DNA of 64,000 nucleotides from Oxytricha trifallax (lineage: Eukaryota; Ciliophora; Spirotrichea; Sporadotrichida; Oxytrichidae): assembly GCA_000711775.1 (NCBI GenBank), contig ARYC01000025.1, positions 1 through 64,000 of the forward strand. The letters run 5' to 3'. Below are positions 1-11,373 of this stretch, piece by piece. The notes below the pieces were generated by a model. That model did no database searches, was not told the origin of the DNA, and saw only the letters and a list, made by a program, of their open reading frames with translations. How positions within the stretch are numbered: the stretch's first letter is position 1; the number at the start of each line of letters is the position of its first letter. The translations under genes and the position numbers were made by a program.

Positions 1-319
1 GCATTCTAATAAGCTCAGCTTGGCTAGAGGAACTTAAGAAGCATCCTTACCTTTCAAGTAAGCTTTGACATATAACTTTGTAGGAAAATCTGGCACTGGT
101 ATATATCTTATGAAACAGCATGCAAAGGTTCACAGAGAAAGAAAGTCGTAGACAATTTATGAGGTGAGCAAGAGGCTTTATAAAGATGTCTAAAAACCAG
201 ATGAAATGAACATAGATGCAGGAGCTGGCACTAAGAGAAGAAATATGGGCCCAAGCAAGCCATAAGAAGAGGAGAAGAAAGAGAAACCAAACCCCTTTAT
301 GGGCCAATTTAATATGTGA
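1..319 (+). CDS. TBE 22-kDa protein, C-terminal part (partial)
   Basis: This is the 3' end of the TBE 22-kDa open reading frame (function unknown), reading HPYLS before a 26-nt intron at 58-83 (GTAAG...TTTGTAG) and then in frame through NIDAGAGTKRRN to a TGA at 317-319. Without removing the intron the frame stops at once at a TGA inside it, so splicing is needed. The same exon-intron structure is seen at 46750-47540. The stop lies 6 bp from the stop of the convergent transposase. Confidence 0.8.
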
Positions 320-325
320 ATATAT

Positions 326-1386
326 TCATTCCTTTAAATCTAAAACTTATTTATAAACATTCATTCTTCCCTCTCTCGCACAAATTGTTGTCTTATCTAC
401 GCTCACTCTCTAACAGCTGCTTTGAATCAAGTCTACTGTATCGATAGGCAAGTCATGCATAATGATACAGCAGCAGCTTCTTGTAGTGAGTCTTGATTTA
501 ACTCCAGTAGAATTCTATTCCATTAAATTAAGGACTATAAGGAACGTTATAAACAGGAGTTAAGTTTAACTCTTCATAAGCTTTCTTAGACTCCTTAGTC
601 TTATGAACTGAAAGGTTATCAACAAACAGGATGATCTCTTGGTTGCTATACTTCTCTCTAAGCTTATGTAGGAACTCTATATACTACTCTCGCTTAATAG
701 AGCGAGGGTAAATAACATAACTCTCTAAGCCTGAATCTTCACTTATACCAGCTAAAATTGCATGGGTGACTACCTTCACCTTTTAGTAATAAACTTCTAT
801 GTTATCATACTTCTTGTACCATGACTTATTAATAAAAGTGTTGAACGTAAACACAGCTTCATCTGCAGGATGAACTTGATGTTATTATCAATAGCTCTCT
901 GCATTTAATCATATATATAGTTTAAATTATTACTATAAAATGGCACTGTAAAATCAATCACTCTCTTAACTCTGTTGACAGTCTTGAAAGTAATACCATT
1001 TCGTCTATAAATATTAGCTATAGTCTAAGGAGAGATACGTATGTCAGGAAACTTGCGATTAAACATCACAGCTCGATAGTCTAATGGAAAGTGTGCCCAA
1101 TATTTCAAAGTCCTCGAGTCGCAGGGGTACTCAATAAGAGCTTGAGAGAACTTTTATTTTCTTGCAGGATGCTTTCAAGAGCCAGAATTAAAATGGTAAA
1201 CAGCTAGTAAGCAGCGATACCTAACAGTTGAGGCACTCTTGTGTAGTAGCTTTGCTATAGCTGCATAATTCAGGACTGGTTTGACTAAGTCTATATTAAT
1301 ACCGTACCATACCTAAGCTGCAACAGTAAATCTAAATATTTTTCATCATAAATAGACCCTAAATTTCGCTAATTTCTATTTCTCAT
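326..1386 (-). pseudogene. TBE 42-kDa DD34E transposase, frameshifted copy
   Basis: Homologous over its whole length to the transposases at 47547-48610 and 52591-53654. It belongs to the IS630/Tc1-type DDE group and is believed to take part in TBE excision. The conserved blocks are readable: an HADEAVFTFN-type first Asp, LFVDNLSVHKTK with the second Asp, and the YSPQFNGIEFYW block with the Glu 35 residues later. Start MRNRN at 1386. Compared with the other copies there is a 2-nt loss near 1305 and a 1-nt loss near 869, so the copy is broken unless these are sequence errors. The Trp codon that is TGA in the 47547 copy is TGG here. Confidence 0.82.
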
Positions 1387-1558
1387 TTTGCAATTTGACC
1401 TTATTTCTCTACTAACCCCAATAAGACCCCAACTATACCCTACAAATCAAAGCACTTATAAACCTCACTAAGGGGTTTTTGGGTTTTGACTATCTAGTAC
1501 CAGAATCGGTCTCCATTTTAAAGGACTTCTGTTTGTTTGAGTAGTATTTTAATGTGTC

Positions 1559-1572
1559 TGTAACAAACATCA
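1559..1572 (-). promoter_or_regulatory. 14-bp motif, copy 1 (TGATGTTTGTTACA on minus strand)
   Basis: Exact copy of a 14-mer that lies between successive paralogues of the 1.5-7 kb array and elsewhere in the window. Here it lies 3' of paralogue A and about 70 bp from the TBE end. The role is unknown: it could be a promoter element, a chromosome-end signal or a dispersed repeat. Confidence 0.5.
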
Positions 1573-1707
1573 TCTATTAAATCGGTTATCGATTGGTAGA
1601 AGGTGAAATATTTTAGAAGTTTAATATCGTTTATAAGTATAATTCTGATCATTGTCTCAGGCCTCACTTCAACTCTTAATATTCTCTGCGGATTAAAAGA
1701 GACTTCC

Positions 1708-2658
1708 TCATTGATGCGAGATGAGAAGACAAGTTGTCAAAGGATTAAATATGTTTTAATAAAAACACTAAGAAACGTTAAAAGTAAAACAATCGAACAA
1801 ATTAATCCAATATAAGCGAACATCTTTTAATAGCATCTCACTTTGATAAACCATAATTTCAAAAGAGGACACCTTCTGCTCCATAACATCGTCTTCCTTC
1901 TTCTCCTCTTCCTGAGTAGAACAGACGACACCCTCCTCGTCAAGCTTCCACATCTTGGACTTCAAGAAGTCGGTAGTGAGATCTTCTACATCATCAGCGA
2001 TCTATTTAGCTTCTCGCTCTTGCATTAGCCATTCCATCGTAGGATAAGTGAAGGCCCATTCAAGAGTGAGAGTTTTCTTGATCCTTAAGAAGTTTAAGCG
2101 GTGATTCTCTTGATCTTGAAGCTCTCCTGGAACCCAATAGTCAACTAAATCAGTCCCTTAAAATCGAAAGGCTTGTAATCTGCGACATTGAAGGTTTGGA
2201 GGTGCTCTTGCAAGTTCCTCTTGGTTCACCATACACTAGAAGTTTGACTTGATGCTGAGAGGAATAACCAATACATCTCCGTCGAGGAAACTCTGGATCG
2301 CCTTCTCGATAATTTCATCGTCAGGGATTTGGTAGTCGGAGAAGTCTCCCTTCTCTTGCACTTTGGTTCCTCCTGGTCAGCATATTAATCGTCATCGTCC
2401 TCGTCCTCGTCATCGTCCTCGTCCTCGTCATCGTCCTCGTCCTCGTCATCGTCATGGTCTTCGTCGTCATAGAAACCTTCGTTGCTCTCTCCAGTGTGAG
2501 AAATACCTCAGGGTTCTTTTGATTTAAAAGGGGTTTTGGGACACCATCTTATGGAAAGCTGCATCCGTAAGTTAGTCGAAGGGTTAGCAATCAGGCTCCT
2601 TAGTGAAGTCGATACCAACGATATCCTCGTTCAGTTTGTCCTCTTTCATAGGAGACAT
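1708..2658 (-). pseudogene. Array paralogue A, acidic protein of unknown function
   Basis: Most downstream member of a four-gene tandem array. From a start at 2658 the frame gives a short N-terminus containing DFTKEPDCQPFDQL, aligning with NFTEDFEEKTFDNL in paralogue B, then a long Asp/Glu run (2391-2469) and a C-terminal half with ESFKI, PTMEWLM and KSKMWKLDEEG shared with B. A 1-nt loss near 2085 shifts the frame between ESFKIKRITAQ and TLEWAFTYP. A 266-bp MITE sits 11 bp upstream of the start. I do not recognise the family. The frameshifts and the missing 5' part suggest a dead copy. Confidence 0.6.
2391..2469 (-). repeat. 18-bp tandem repeat coding an Asp/Glu run
   Basis: Three and a half copies of an 18-bp unit (gtcatcgtcctcgtcctc on the plus strand). 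On the minus strand they code DEDEDD-type acidic repeats inside paralogue A. Paralogues B-D have no such run, so it expanded in A only. Confidence 0.85.
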
Positions 2659-2668
2659 CAAAGCCAGG

Positions 2669-2934
2669 TAAAACCCCATAGATTAATTAAGAAGCGAGGA
2701 TAGGAGTTAAGAACAATTAAATTATAAATTAATTATAATTGGCGTATAATATAAATAATTAGGCTAAAATCAAATTAACACACCCTGATTGGATTATTTT
2801 ATAAGGACAATTAATCGAGTCAATAGTTTTAATAATTAGCCTAAACATTATAATTATACGCCAATAATAATTAATTCTTAATTTAATTGTTCTTAACCCC
2901 AATTCTCATGTCTTAATTGATCTATGGGGTTTTA
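2669..2934. mobile_element. 266-bp MITE with long inverted repeats, TA ends
   Basis: Inverted termini of about 80 bp start TAAAACCCCATAGAT and share AATTAATTATAATTGGCGTA with the copy at 28142-28384. The unpaired core contains GATTGGATTATTTTATA and GAGTCAATAGTTTTA, also present in the second copy in reverse. No coding capacity. A TA dinucleotide at both ends would fit a Tc/mariner-type MITE, but I see no autonomous partner. It lies in the 5' region of paralogue A. Confidence 0.8.
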
Positions 2935-3088
2935 TGTAGAAATGAGTTTGCTGTTTTCGAATCCCATATGATTTAATATTATAATTTGACCAGCAGAATT
3001 CTCTGTTAAAGATAATAATATCATGGCTTTAATTAATCGTATAAAGATCGTGTAGTTTAATTGTATATTGTTTCAAGATTTATATAAG

Positions 3089-3103
3089 TGTAACAAACAT
3101 CAC
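3089..3103 (-). promoter_or_regulatory. 14-bp motif, copy 2, upstream of paralogue A
   Basis: Exact copy of the motif, 431 bp upstream of the start of paralogue A (165 bp if the MITE is discounted) and 218 bp downstream of the stop of paralogue B. Confidence 0.55.
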
Positions 3104-3320
3104 ATTGGTTTAGCAGTCCTGGATTGACTGAAAGGTAATTTGTTTATGAAGATTCAAATGGATTATAATGTTTAATCGTCTCAGCTCTTTCGAGATATAC
3201 AGTTCCACTATTTTAAGTGAAGGAGGATGTAGTATGATCTAAGGATTATAAAAGTTTAAAATTATAGAAAGAGAGAAAGAAAAAAATTAAATAGTCAAAC
3301 AAAGATAATCTAAGATAATT

Positions 3321-4197
3321 TCATAAAAAGTCTAGTACGACCAGGATCTAAATTGAGTGCATTTGCTACTCCTCATCATTTCCATTCTTCTCCTCCTCCG
3401 TTTTCTTCTCTTCCTCCTGGCTTAGACAAACTTTGTCGTCCTTGTCAAGCTTCCACATCTTGGACTCGTAGTTATCGTCAGATGTAAACAGGTAGCAATA
3501 GTTGGTTATCACCCCCGCATCAATTTGTTAACTCATCACCCATTCTATTGTTGGCAAAGTGCACACAGTCGAGGGTGAGTATCTTCTTTGATCCTTCTTC
3601 AGGCGGCGTGGTAGTTTTGATAATCTTGAAACTTTCCATAAAGCCAAGAGTCAGGTCGATCTTTCCGTTGAATTTAAAAGGGAACTTCTCGATAAATGGA
3701 ATGACACAGAAATCCTGGAGCATCTATTCAAGTGCTCCTTCTTTTACCTTGCAAGTATATTCGCACTTGATGCCAAGAGGTATGATAATTTCATGGCCAC
3801 CGAGTGTTTGCTTTAAGTGCTTTTGTATTGAATCATCGCTAGGGATATCATATTGCGAGAAGTCCTCTTAGCTACCTACTTTGTCCTCTTCTTTCTTTTC
3901 TTTGTCGCTCTCTCCTGTGTGATTATCTTTGAGAAGGTAGCAATAGAGATAGTTAAGTGAGAAGCAGCCCAAGATCCTCTTTATATCAGAGTGCCGTGTG
4001 AATTAAGTCTTCTAGTGCTTTACATTCCTAAGATTGTCAAAGGTCTTTTCCTCAAAATCCTCAGTGAAGTTGAAGTTGCTGTTACTACCTTTATAGTCCT
4101 AAGAAGAGATACCCCTACCTTCATCCCCAGTCTATACTTTTTTCGGGGATATTAATTCAAGATAAGTAGAAATAAGTCTATCGTTCTCTGTATCCAT
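3321..4197 (-). pseudogene. Array paralogue B, unknown function, one frameshift
   Basis: Starts MDTENDRLISTYLE and is open under the ciliate code through NFTEDFEEKTFDNL, DIPSDDSIQKHLKQTL, EIIIPLGIK and GFMESFKIIKTTTPPEE. Near 3565 the frame that carries on the homology with A (PTIEWVM, then YESKMWKLDKDDK) is shifted by one base, and the unshifted frame ends at TGA. C-terminus ...ILVVLDFL, stop at 3321. No known domain recognised. The indel is at a different site from the one in A, so the two copies broke independently or the sequence has errors. Confidence 0.62.
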
Positions 4198-4345
4198 TTA
4201 ATTTAAATTTATTAACTAAGTCACAATCAAAATTCTATGTAAAGATATTGCAGGCTCAAACTCTTAGTAAAGCTGTAACTTGGTTGAGAATAAATTAGCT
4301 TGCTTTTAAAAATCGACTGAAATAAATTTGAGAAGTTTCCTTAAG

Positions 4346-4360
4346 TGTAACAAACATCAC
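4346..4360 (-). promoter_or_regulatory. 14-bp motif, copy 3, upstream of paralogue B
   Basis: Exact copy, 149 bp upstream of the start of paralogue B and 248 bp past the stop of paralogue C. Confidence 0.55.
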
Positions 4361-4607
4361 TTTATACTGCTCATACTCAGTCGCTTGAATTTTTAAGATT
4401 TCTTCAATTATTCAGTATAATTAGTCTTAAGAATCTTTTAGGAGACTTATCTACTTTGAGCAGCAGATGCACCTATTGTCATTGAAATCAGAGTATGATT
4501 TATAAAGGGAAGGGCAATAGAAATTGAATAGAGTTAGTTAAAGTTGTATAAATAGTTATCGAAAGTAACATCTTAATCAAACTATATTCAAACAAGGTCA
4601 GTTTTTT

Positions 4608-5526
4608 TCAGAGGAAAGTGATCATGATTTCGATTTGCTTGACTGCGAAATCTTTCTGTTCTTTCTGCTAATCCTGATCCACTTTCACTGCTTCTGAGTG
4701 AGCAACCCCTGGTTTATCAGTAAGGTCGTCAATCACTTGCTTGTACAAGTTATACTTCCACAATCATGCATGGCACTACTCAGGCTTGTAATCTAATAAG
4801 TTATACCGATTAACAGCAAACTCATTTGAAAAGGCTAAGGCCTCTAGGGTTGTGTTTGAGATTATAATATCCAGTGCTAACTCTGTTTTATCATCAGACC
4901 AATTGGGGTTGGTTACTAAGTAAGTTTAGAGCTTTACTCTCTCCATTTACCCCACATGGAGATTTACTGCCCTTACATCAACAGTTAGCTCGTCATCCTC
5001 CATGACCACGGTGACCACTTGACCATCACTTAAAAATGCATGATTTCATTGTTAATTCGTCGAATGACGTCAAAAATGAGCAGTCTCTCTCAATTATATT
5101 GTGTAAATGATCAAGGTGAATTTTGCCAGTGAGCATTTCATTGATTAAGCTGAAATGGGAGTTATCCAACTTTAACTTTACGTTTTCCTTCATACCAAAG
5201 TTGACTGTAACCTTGCGCTGACCATTTACAGTATCGATGTACTCTTCCATACTAGGGACATAAGCGAGGTGGGAGTGTTTCTACTTAGACCAATCCCTGG
5301 TACCGATCATTAAGTGGTAAAGCTGGATGAGATTCAAGAATTTTAAGAGACCTTTTATTTACACCTGGTCTCTACTTTTAAACCTTAATAAACTGATTTC
5401 ACTGGGCTTATCTGTTACTGCCTTTTATACTTCAAGAAAGTTAAAACCACAATTCAAGTCCTCATTTTTTGGCTAGGACTCTGAGTTGTACATACATTGG
5501 AGCATTTCATCTTCCAGCTCTTACAT
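4608..5526 (-). pseudogene. Array paralogue C, unknown function, decayed
   Basis: Starts MQELEDEMLQC and aligns closely with paralogue D: LLRFKSRDQ, FLNLIQLYHLMI, MEEYIDTVNGQRKVTV, NPNWSDDKTELALDIIISNT. A 1-nt change in a T5 run near 5036 shifts the frame, and a TGA replaces the Lys codon of D in the CHAKLWKY block. C-terminus ...EIMITFL, stop at 4608. Not recognised. The Trp codon TGG in TRDWSK is TGA in D. Confidence 0.65.
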
Positions 5527-5728
5527 TTGGCTTTGTAAATATTAAAATAGAATCTGGAATTGAGATTAGATTAAGTGGTGATTAAAGATATTTGTAATGA
5601 ATTGCCTTCCTTGATATAGCTGCAGTTATTTCTATACTTTATATTCAGAATATTACTGCCTAGTAGTTTGAAGCCTGGAAATAAAGTAAGGGGGATTCCC
5701 TGAAATTCCCTGCTCATCTTTTTATGAG

Positions 5729-5743
5729 TGTAACAAACATCAC
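5729..5743 (-). promoter_or_regulatory. 14-bp motif, copy 4, upstream of paralogue C
   Basis: Exact copy, 203 bp upstream of the start of paralogue C and 231 bp past the stop of paralogue D. A degenerate version (7039-7055, inner bases replaced by A) lies 205 bp upstream of paralogue D. Confidence 0.55.
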
Positions 5744-5973
5744 TTTCACACTTACCATATCTTCTCTCAAAATTTTTTGATAGTTGTCCAATTTCTCTGT
5801 TTAGCCATACTTAGGGATCATTAAACATAATAAAATTGGAGTACCAAGAGCCCCCTAAGGTATCAATAAATTTAGTTCTTTGTCTAATAAGAGTAGGAGC
5901 AGAGATAAATGATTAGAGTTAGTTAAAGTTGTAAAATACTTAGATGAATCATCAGTTTTAATCAGACTTAAGT

Positions 5974-6834
5974 TCAAACATGGTTTCCATCTTCAGGGAA
6001 ATTGACCATGATGTTTATTTTCTCAACAACATCAACTTCCTCTTCCTTTTACTGTTCCTGGTCTAATGCCATCATTTTGCAGTCATCATTCTCACTTGCT
6101 TACTTAGGAAGTTCTTCAATCTCATTGTCGTATCTATCGTACTTCCACAGCTTTGCATGGCAATTATTAATCGTGTATTTCATGAAATTGAAATATTAAA
6201 TTCTGAGACCAATTGATAATACCATGTATTAAAGGGATGTGTTTGAGATTATAATATCCAGAGCTAACTCTGTTTTATCATCAGACCAATGGGGGTTGAT
6301 CACTGAGTAGGTACACAACTTGATTCTCTCCATGAAGTTCACGTTGACCAAAATTTACTTCGAATTTCTAGTTGGATCAGTAACTCCCCCCTTTAATATT
6401 TTGAGTAGGTCTGGAAGGAGAATTTTGTTAGAGGACGCTTCATGTGACAATCTGTTGAACTGGGATTTATTCATATAGTAAACATAGTATTCCTTCATCC
6501 CAAGTTTGACTGTAACCTTACGCTCTCCATTTACAGTCTCGATGTACTCTTCCATATAGGTTACATTTGAAAGGTTGTATTTACCCATCTCAGATCAATC
6601 ACTGTTCCTGATCATTAAATGGTAAAGCTGGATAAGATTCAAGAACTTCATGAACTTCTTAATTTTGTCCTGGTCTCTACTTTTAAATCTCAGGAAGGAA
6701 TCAACACTTGGCTATTAATTATCTTTTGCAAGTGGTAAATCCTCGAAGTCAAAGTTGTTATTCTTGGTTTCATCCATTGGCTTAGACTCTGAGAAAATCA
6801 GGCAGCGGAGTATATCTGCTTACAGTTTTTTCAT
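5974..6834 (-). pseudogene. Array paralogue D, nearly intact, one internal TGA
   Basis: Frame of 287 codons from MKKLQADILRC to NFPEDGNHV, broken only by TGA at 6595-6597 where paralogue C has TGG (Trp). Shared blocks with C: LRFKSRDQ, MEEYIETVNGERKVTV, NPHWSDDKTELALDIIISNT, CHAKLWKYD. The C-terminal tail is rich in Glu, Gln and Lys. Product unknown; no signal peptide or membrane segment seen. It is either a pseudogene by a G-to-A change or the sequence has one error. Confidence 0.65.
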
Positions 6835-7059
6835 TTGGATTTGTAAATATAATAATTATAATCTGGAATTTGAGATTAGTTTAAGTGGGGATTATAGATA
6901 TTTCTATTGAATTGCCTACCTTGAAATAGTTGCAGTTATCTCTATACTTTATATTCAGAACAGGAATGCTTAATAGTGTAATGACTGAAAATAATTAAGG
7001 CAGATTCCCTGAAATTCCCAACTCATTTTCTTATAACTGTAAAAAAAACATCACTCTCA

Positions 7060-9400
7060 GATTTATGAGCTTGAGCTCTTTGATTTTAGTTTAAAGTTTT
7101 TCAAGAGAGCTATAGGATTAATAATAGCAGTAATAAAGTTACCCTAACTTAACTCAAACCATTAATCAAACAATTCGTTTGAACTAGGGTGCAACCCTGA
7201 CCTAGAGATAAACTCCAGGAAGAGCTGCTTGAGGTTTTCGCAATGAGAAGTTGTAATAATAAATCGTGCTGCTACTAGTCTCAAAATAAGAGAAAAAGAA
7301 AGAGTATTAAAGCTAAGCTGACTTACCTCACCAGTTCACCTAGTAAAGCAACGCAACTTAACTGAACTACTGCCCCTTAAACTCTGACCTAAGTTGTTTC
7401 ATGATCATGCATATAAAGAGTTAACAAAAAATCTAAACCCAACTGAGGAAGGGTTTCAAAGTAAGTTTAGCTTAACTTAACTAAGTTAAAGGTAAAGTAG
7501 TACTGTAGTACTTTTGTAAACAAATAAAAACTGAGAACCAACAACTAGCTGTAAAGCCTTCCTAACTTACTTTACTATTAGAATACTGCCTGAGCCGATT
7601 TACGCTTGAGGCTTTTACACCTCTCTACAGTCAGCGTGAGTACCTAGGCTAGTAAAAGTTTTAGTCCCCACAAGTAAGCAAAGTAACTTCTTCTAACTTA
7701 GTTTAAGTAAAGTAAAAGACCTTCTGATTTTAAAGTATGCAAATACCAAGTAATCACCAGTCAGGGTAAATCAAAATCAAAATTAAAAAAATCTCAGCAT
7801 CTTAGGTACTACCAGTTTGAATATTCAAACGGCTGGTCCTCGGAAACGAGGTTAAATTCGATTCATATTTATAATGAATTTACGACTGAACTACTTGCCC
7901 GAAAACGGTTGTCGAAACGTGAGGAGACATCAGGGGGCCTAAATAAAGCTTAGGGTGTACTCGAGGCAAATTAACTTGGAGAGCCAGTGATCAAAGTTGC
8001 ATAGTAGATTGATTAAACAAAAACTGATCATTGTATTTTTTTAAATGATTAGAGTTAACCTGTTTCTTATATAATCGAATCAAAACCAAAATCATTTGCT
8101 CTCTAAATCTAAGTAAGTACCAATAATTTCTTGCTTTCACTCTAATCACTAAAATTTAACATCTAGGGTTCTCTGCTACTTATTACTCTAAAATCAAATC
8201 AAGGTTCTTTTGCTTTTTGGATTATTCCTTTTAATTAAATCACTGTACTTTTCTACTTGCTACTATTAAATTTTATCGAAATGCCTGGCCAGGCTAGCTT
8301 CAGCTATTTTTATTTAAAACAATTTCCTAAAAGGGTTCTTGGAGTTCTTAATGTTTTACTGTTACTTTGAGTTCTTTAAATCAATGAAAACTGCTTACTG
8401 GATCCTTACTATCAATATAATTGAGTTCTTTTGATTTGTTACTTTGGTTCTTACTTTTACTTTGAGGATTTTTACTTGCTAATTTTTTTATAATTAAGTT
8501 ATTTGAAACTCTGAATGTTTAGACTTAAAAAATGAATAGTGGCCTCTATTCTCCAAGCTTTAAATCTTATAATTAGACTTTGGTTCTTTCTGTTGAAAAA
8601 GATTTTCAATTACTGGAGTGACTAGTACCTTTGTTGTTATTACTTGATTTTTTTACACTGTAAACTTTGAATTAGAAACCTTTTGTAACAAACATTCACT
8701 TTGAATTTTAACTTGACTTGCTTTCAATTAAATAGCTGTTAGTTTTGAAAAAATTAGTAAACCTACCAATCTTTCAACTGTTTTTTATTTTTTACTTTTT
8801 AACTACAACTACTGAGCTTAAGCAAACTTTGAGGTTAATTAGGGATATAGGTAGCGAATATAAGCTGATAGCTGGTATTTGTCGATTTTAGTTTACCTGA
8901 AATGCTGCCAAAATTTTTATTTTAATACTTCAAGCTTGAAAGTAGCCATGCTGCAACTAATCAATGATTAGGTTTGAAATTTTGAAAAATTTTGAAGACT
9001 GAGTGAGTATAGTTAGTTGACTTGATAGCAAGAACCAGTACTTGAGAGATAAACTGAGGGTAAGTTAGGTCAGTTGAAGAAAAGTGAGGGAGATTGGAGC
9101 GGAGCTCCTAACTTTGAATTTATTTGGGCCCTGATGTTTGTTACCAATTAATTCTGAATTTAAAGAAGTAACTAAAAGTAGGCTATTTATAGGGCAAAAA
9201 TCCAATCAATTTAATAATATCTTAATAAAATTAGGATTTTTAAAACTGGCTGGAAATTGGTGGTAATTTAATATGATACGAGAAAGTTAATATTAGAAAG
9301 AGGTAGAGAGGGAGTGGAGAAATAGTATGAAACAAGATTTAGATAACTTAATATTATGCAAAGTAAATTACTTAAAGAAAAGAAATTCTTGTCGGGACAA
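7060..9400. other. Region without an assignable gene
   Basis: No open frame with convincing family likeness. Features seen: many CTAACTTA/TAAGTTAG-type short words at 7135-7720; compact hairpins at 7820-7960, including a GAAA-capped CCTCG/CGAGG stem; repeated GAGTTCTTT/TACTTTG words at 8150-8470 that read as Gln-rich codons on the minus strand but with frequent TGA; near-copies of the 14-bp motif at 8684-8698 (minus sense) and 9132-9144 (plus sense). It could be spacer, IES, or an unrecognised RNA gene. Confidence 0.5.
7815..7960. ncRNA. Possible structured RNA (weak)
   Basis: A cluster of small perfect hairpins: AGTTTGAATATTCAAAC, CCTCGGAAACGAGG with a GNRA loop, TTCATATTTATAATGAA and CCCGAAAACGG, in sequence less AT-rich than its surroundings. 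No match to tRNA, rRNA or a telomerase RNA template (C4A4 is absent here). Offered only as a candidate. Confidence 0.15.
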
Positions 9401-9406
9401 TACTTC

Positions 9407-11025
9407 TCAAGGCTTTAGGCAGCCTTCTCTGTTTTGAAGTAGATCGAAAAGTGTTCTCACTAAACTTAGGGTTTCAGAATTCCCTAACACTACTCTTACC
9501 AGAGCCCACTGTACTATACTGGCCCAGGTTTTTTAGGTTGACTTAGTGCCTGAGTTTATTGTCGTAGTAGAGGTAGGGAATAATCCAGGATCTTATTGAT
9601 TAAAGTACTCATTTTCGCTACTTTCATCACCATAATTGGCTTTGGATTTTTCAAAAAATTCCTTATTGAAAATGAATTACTCCTCAATCAAGTCTCTTTT
9701 GACTTCCTACTTTGATTGGAAAGATTTTGCTTGTGGTTTCTAATCTTTCTACACTTTTACCGAATCAGAGCAGACTTATTAATTTTAATTTTTCGGATTT
9801 GTTTGTAGTGTCTGCAAAATTAATTATTTGGGTTTTGCATCTCTATGCCCTGCCTTTAGATTTCCAGCCAGCATGATGTTAGCTCTGATCCTTTTACTAT
9901 AGTTTAAAGTTTGATGTAAAATATGGAGTCTGTTGCGATTCCATTTGTTATCACTTATTCTTTTTCTTAGTTGATAATCTTTTCTCATTGTCCTTGATAT
10001 CTTCTTTTGAGGACTGTTCTAGTTATCCATTGGCTGAAAAGGTTTTGGGTCGTTTTATTTAGGGGTCACTTATTATGTCTATTACACCTCCTCTCCATCA
10101 TCACCTTCTCTGTTGTCTACATTATCGGATTTAGATTTACTCTCTTCATCTACAACTCCTCCTTAGTCTTCTTGACTCAAATCTTCATCGCTTTGATTAT
10201 TGTCATTATTCCTTTCTTGTTTTCCTAAGCAAGATGATTATTTTAATTTCTTATTGAATCTACTATTCATTAAATTTTCCTCATCATTAAAATTTTAATC
10301 GAAATTGGAATCTTTAGCCTTATTACCAGACCCTTCCCTTTGTGTTCCTTACAAACTACTACCACTTCTATGGCTTTCAGCTTAGTTAATTTATACTTCT
10401 TCTTAAAGTTTCTTTTTCTTTTTCTGTGTGCTTGAAGAGTTGAATTACTTTTACAGATTTTTTTTTATTCTTGTTTACAAGTTAGTTTGATTTATCAGAA
10501 TTGAAACCGCTTTAATTTGGGCTTTGAGAAACGCTTTTATTCTTAGATTAAGAGTTCTGTAGATTCTGTCGTGGACTCGGTTGTTGAGATGAAACAGGAA
10601 TCTACTACTGTTAGCTCTAAGCGGAAACCTTGAATTATCTTGCTTACTATGGGTTACATTTGTTAGCATTTGCAGTTTAAGTGGACTGGGCATCTTGGTT
10701 AGTGGGGTCAAGTTACGAAGATAGATTGCTTTTAGCTATACTTTAGATGGGCTGTTTAGATTCCTACTTTTTGTATCTTTTCCTCAAAAGCTCTTTTGAT
10801 TCATCATCTTATTCATTCCATTGACTTTGTTCTAATAACTTTAAAGCCTTCTGGAGTCTGAAGTTCACTATTTGTATATTATTCATAGGCTATCCTCTTC
10901 TACTCCCGTTACTCGGCATCAAGTTTCTTTGACATTGAATGGAATTATAAAGGCGTTTAAACAGAGTAAATGTGTTGTGGGCTTTTATACAGCTTTTTTA
11001 AGGAATAGGAACTGAACGGCTTTTA
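9407..11025 (-). CDS. Large Gln/Asn/Ser-rich protein, unknown function
   Basis: Under the ciliate code an almost continuous minus-strand frame of about 530 codons ends at TGA 9407-9409. It is rich in Gln, Asn and Ser (SQQPSPRQNLQNSQSKNKS), has an acidic stretch (VVDEESKSKSDNVDN), a basic stretch (RTMRKDYQLRKR) and a more hydrophobic C-terminus (IVQWALVRVVLGNSE). The only break is a 1-nt offset at an A9 run near 10465. The start is unclear: ATG at 10918 or a gene-piece border near 11025. A variant of the 14-bp motif lies at 11086. No known domain. Confidence 0.6.
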
Positions 11026-11085
11026 TTCTTATTTAATCACGCTTATATCTCCAAATGGCCTGGGTTGACTATAAAATTTATGAAG

Positions 11086-11099
11086 AGACAAACATCAAC
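11086..11099 (-). promoter_or_regulatory. Variant of the 14-bp motif upstream of the Gln-rich gene
   Basis: Plus strand reads AGACAAACATCAAC, matching the motif in its core ACAAACATCA. It lies 60-170 bp upstream of the possible starts of the gene at 9407-11025, similar to the spacing in the array. Confidence 0.3.
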
Positions 11100-11373
11100 T
11101 TACTTCAATGTTTTCCAAGTTTTTAAGGTTGATGCACTGAATTTCTGGGCCTTCAAGAAAATACGCAAATACTGGTATTCATGGAATGGAGGTCTAAGTT
11201 TAGAATTTCTGGGGAGATCGTGACTTTATGGAATGAATGGATCATTCTATTTTATTTCGTTGTTTATTAATCGAATCTCTTGATATCCAATAAAGAAGAG
11301 GGTCTACTGATGTAGTGCCTTTGCTTAGAGCACAATAAAATGTTCATTATATTATCTTAAGTCATAAGGGATC

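Larger units (their letters stand above)
1..1488. mobile_element. TBE: Right part of a TBE transposon, cut by the window start
   Basis: The last bases (1472-1488) are a slightly mutated 17-bp telomeric block (G4T5G3T4G), followed by ACT, which fits the ANT target duplication known for telomere-bearing elements. The sequence is closely similar to 47220-48712 of the complete TBE at 44610-48712, in the same orientation. It carries the 3' end of the 22-kDa gene and most of the 42-kDa transposase, which are convergent. The left part, including the 57-kDa gene, lies outside the window. Confidence 0.93.

Noticed and set aside
2391-2469. CRISPR-like array
   Set aside because: The 18-bp units have no spacers and simply code an acidic run.
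7060-9400. Telomerase RNA or rRNA gene
   Set aside because: No C4A4 template-like sequence and no recognisable rRNA stretch.
10007-10228. Hydrophobic plus-strand ORF (LFRGHLLCLLHLL...)
   Set aside because: Antisense of the Gln/Asp-rich gene 9407-11025, which is far longer under the ciliate code.
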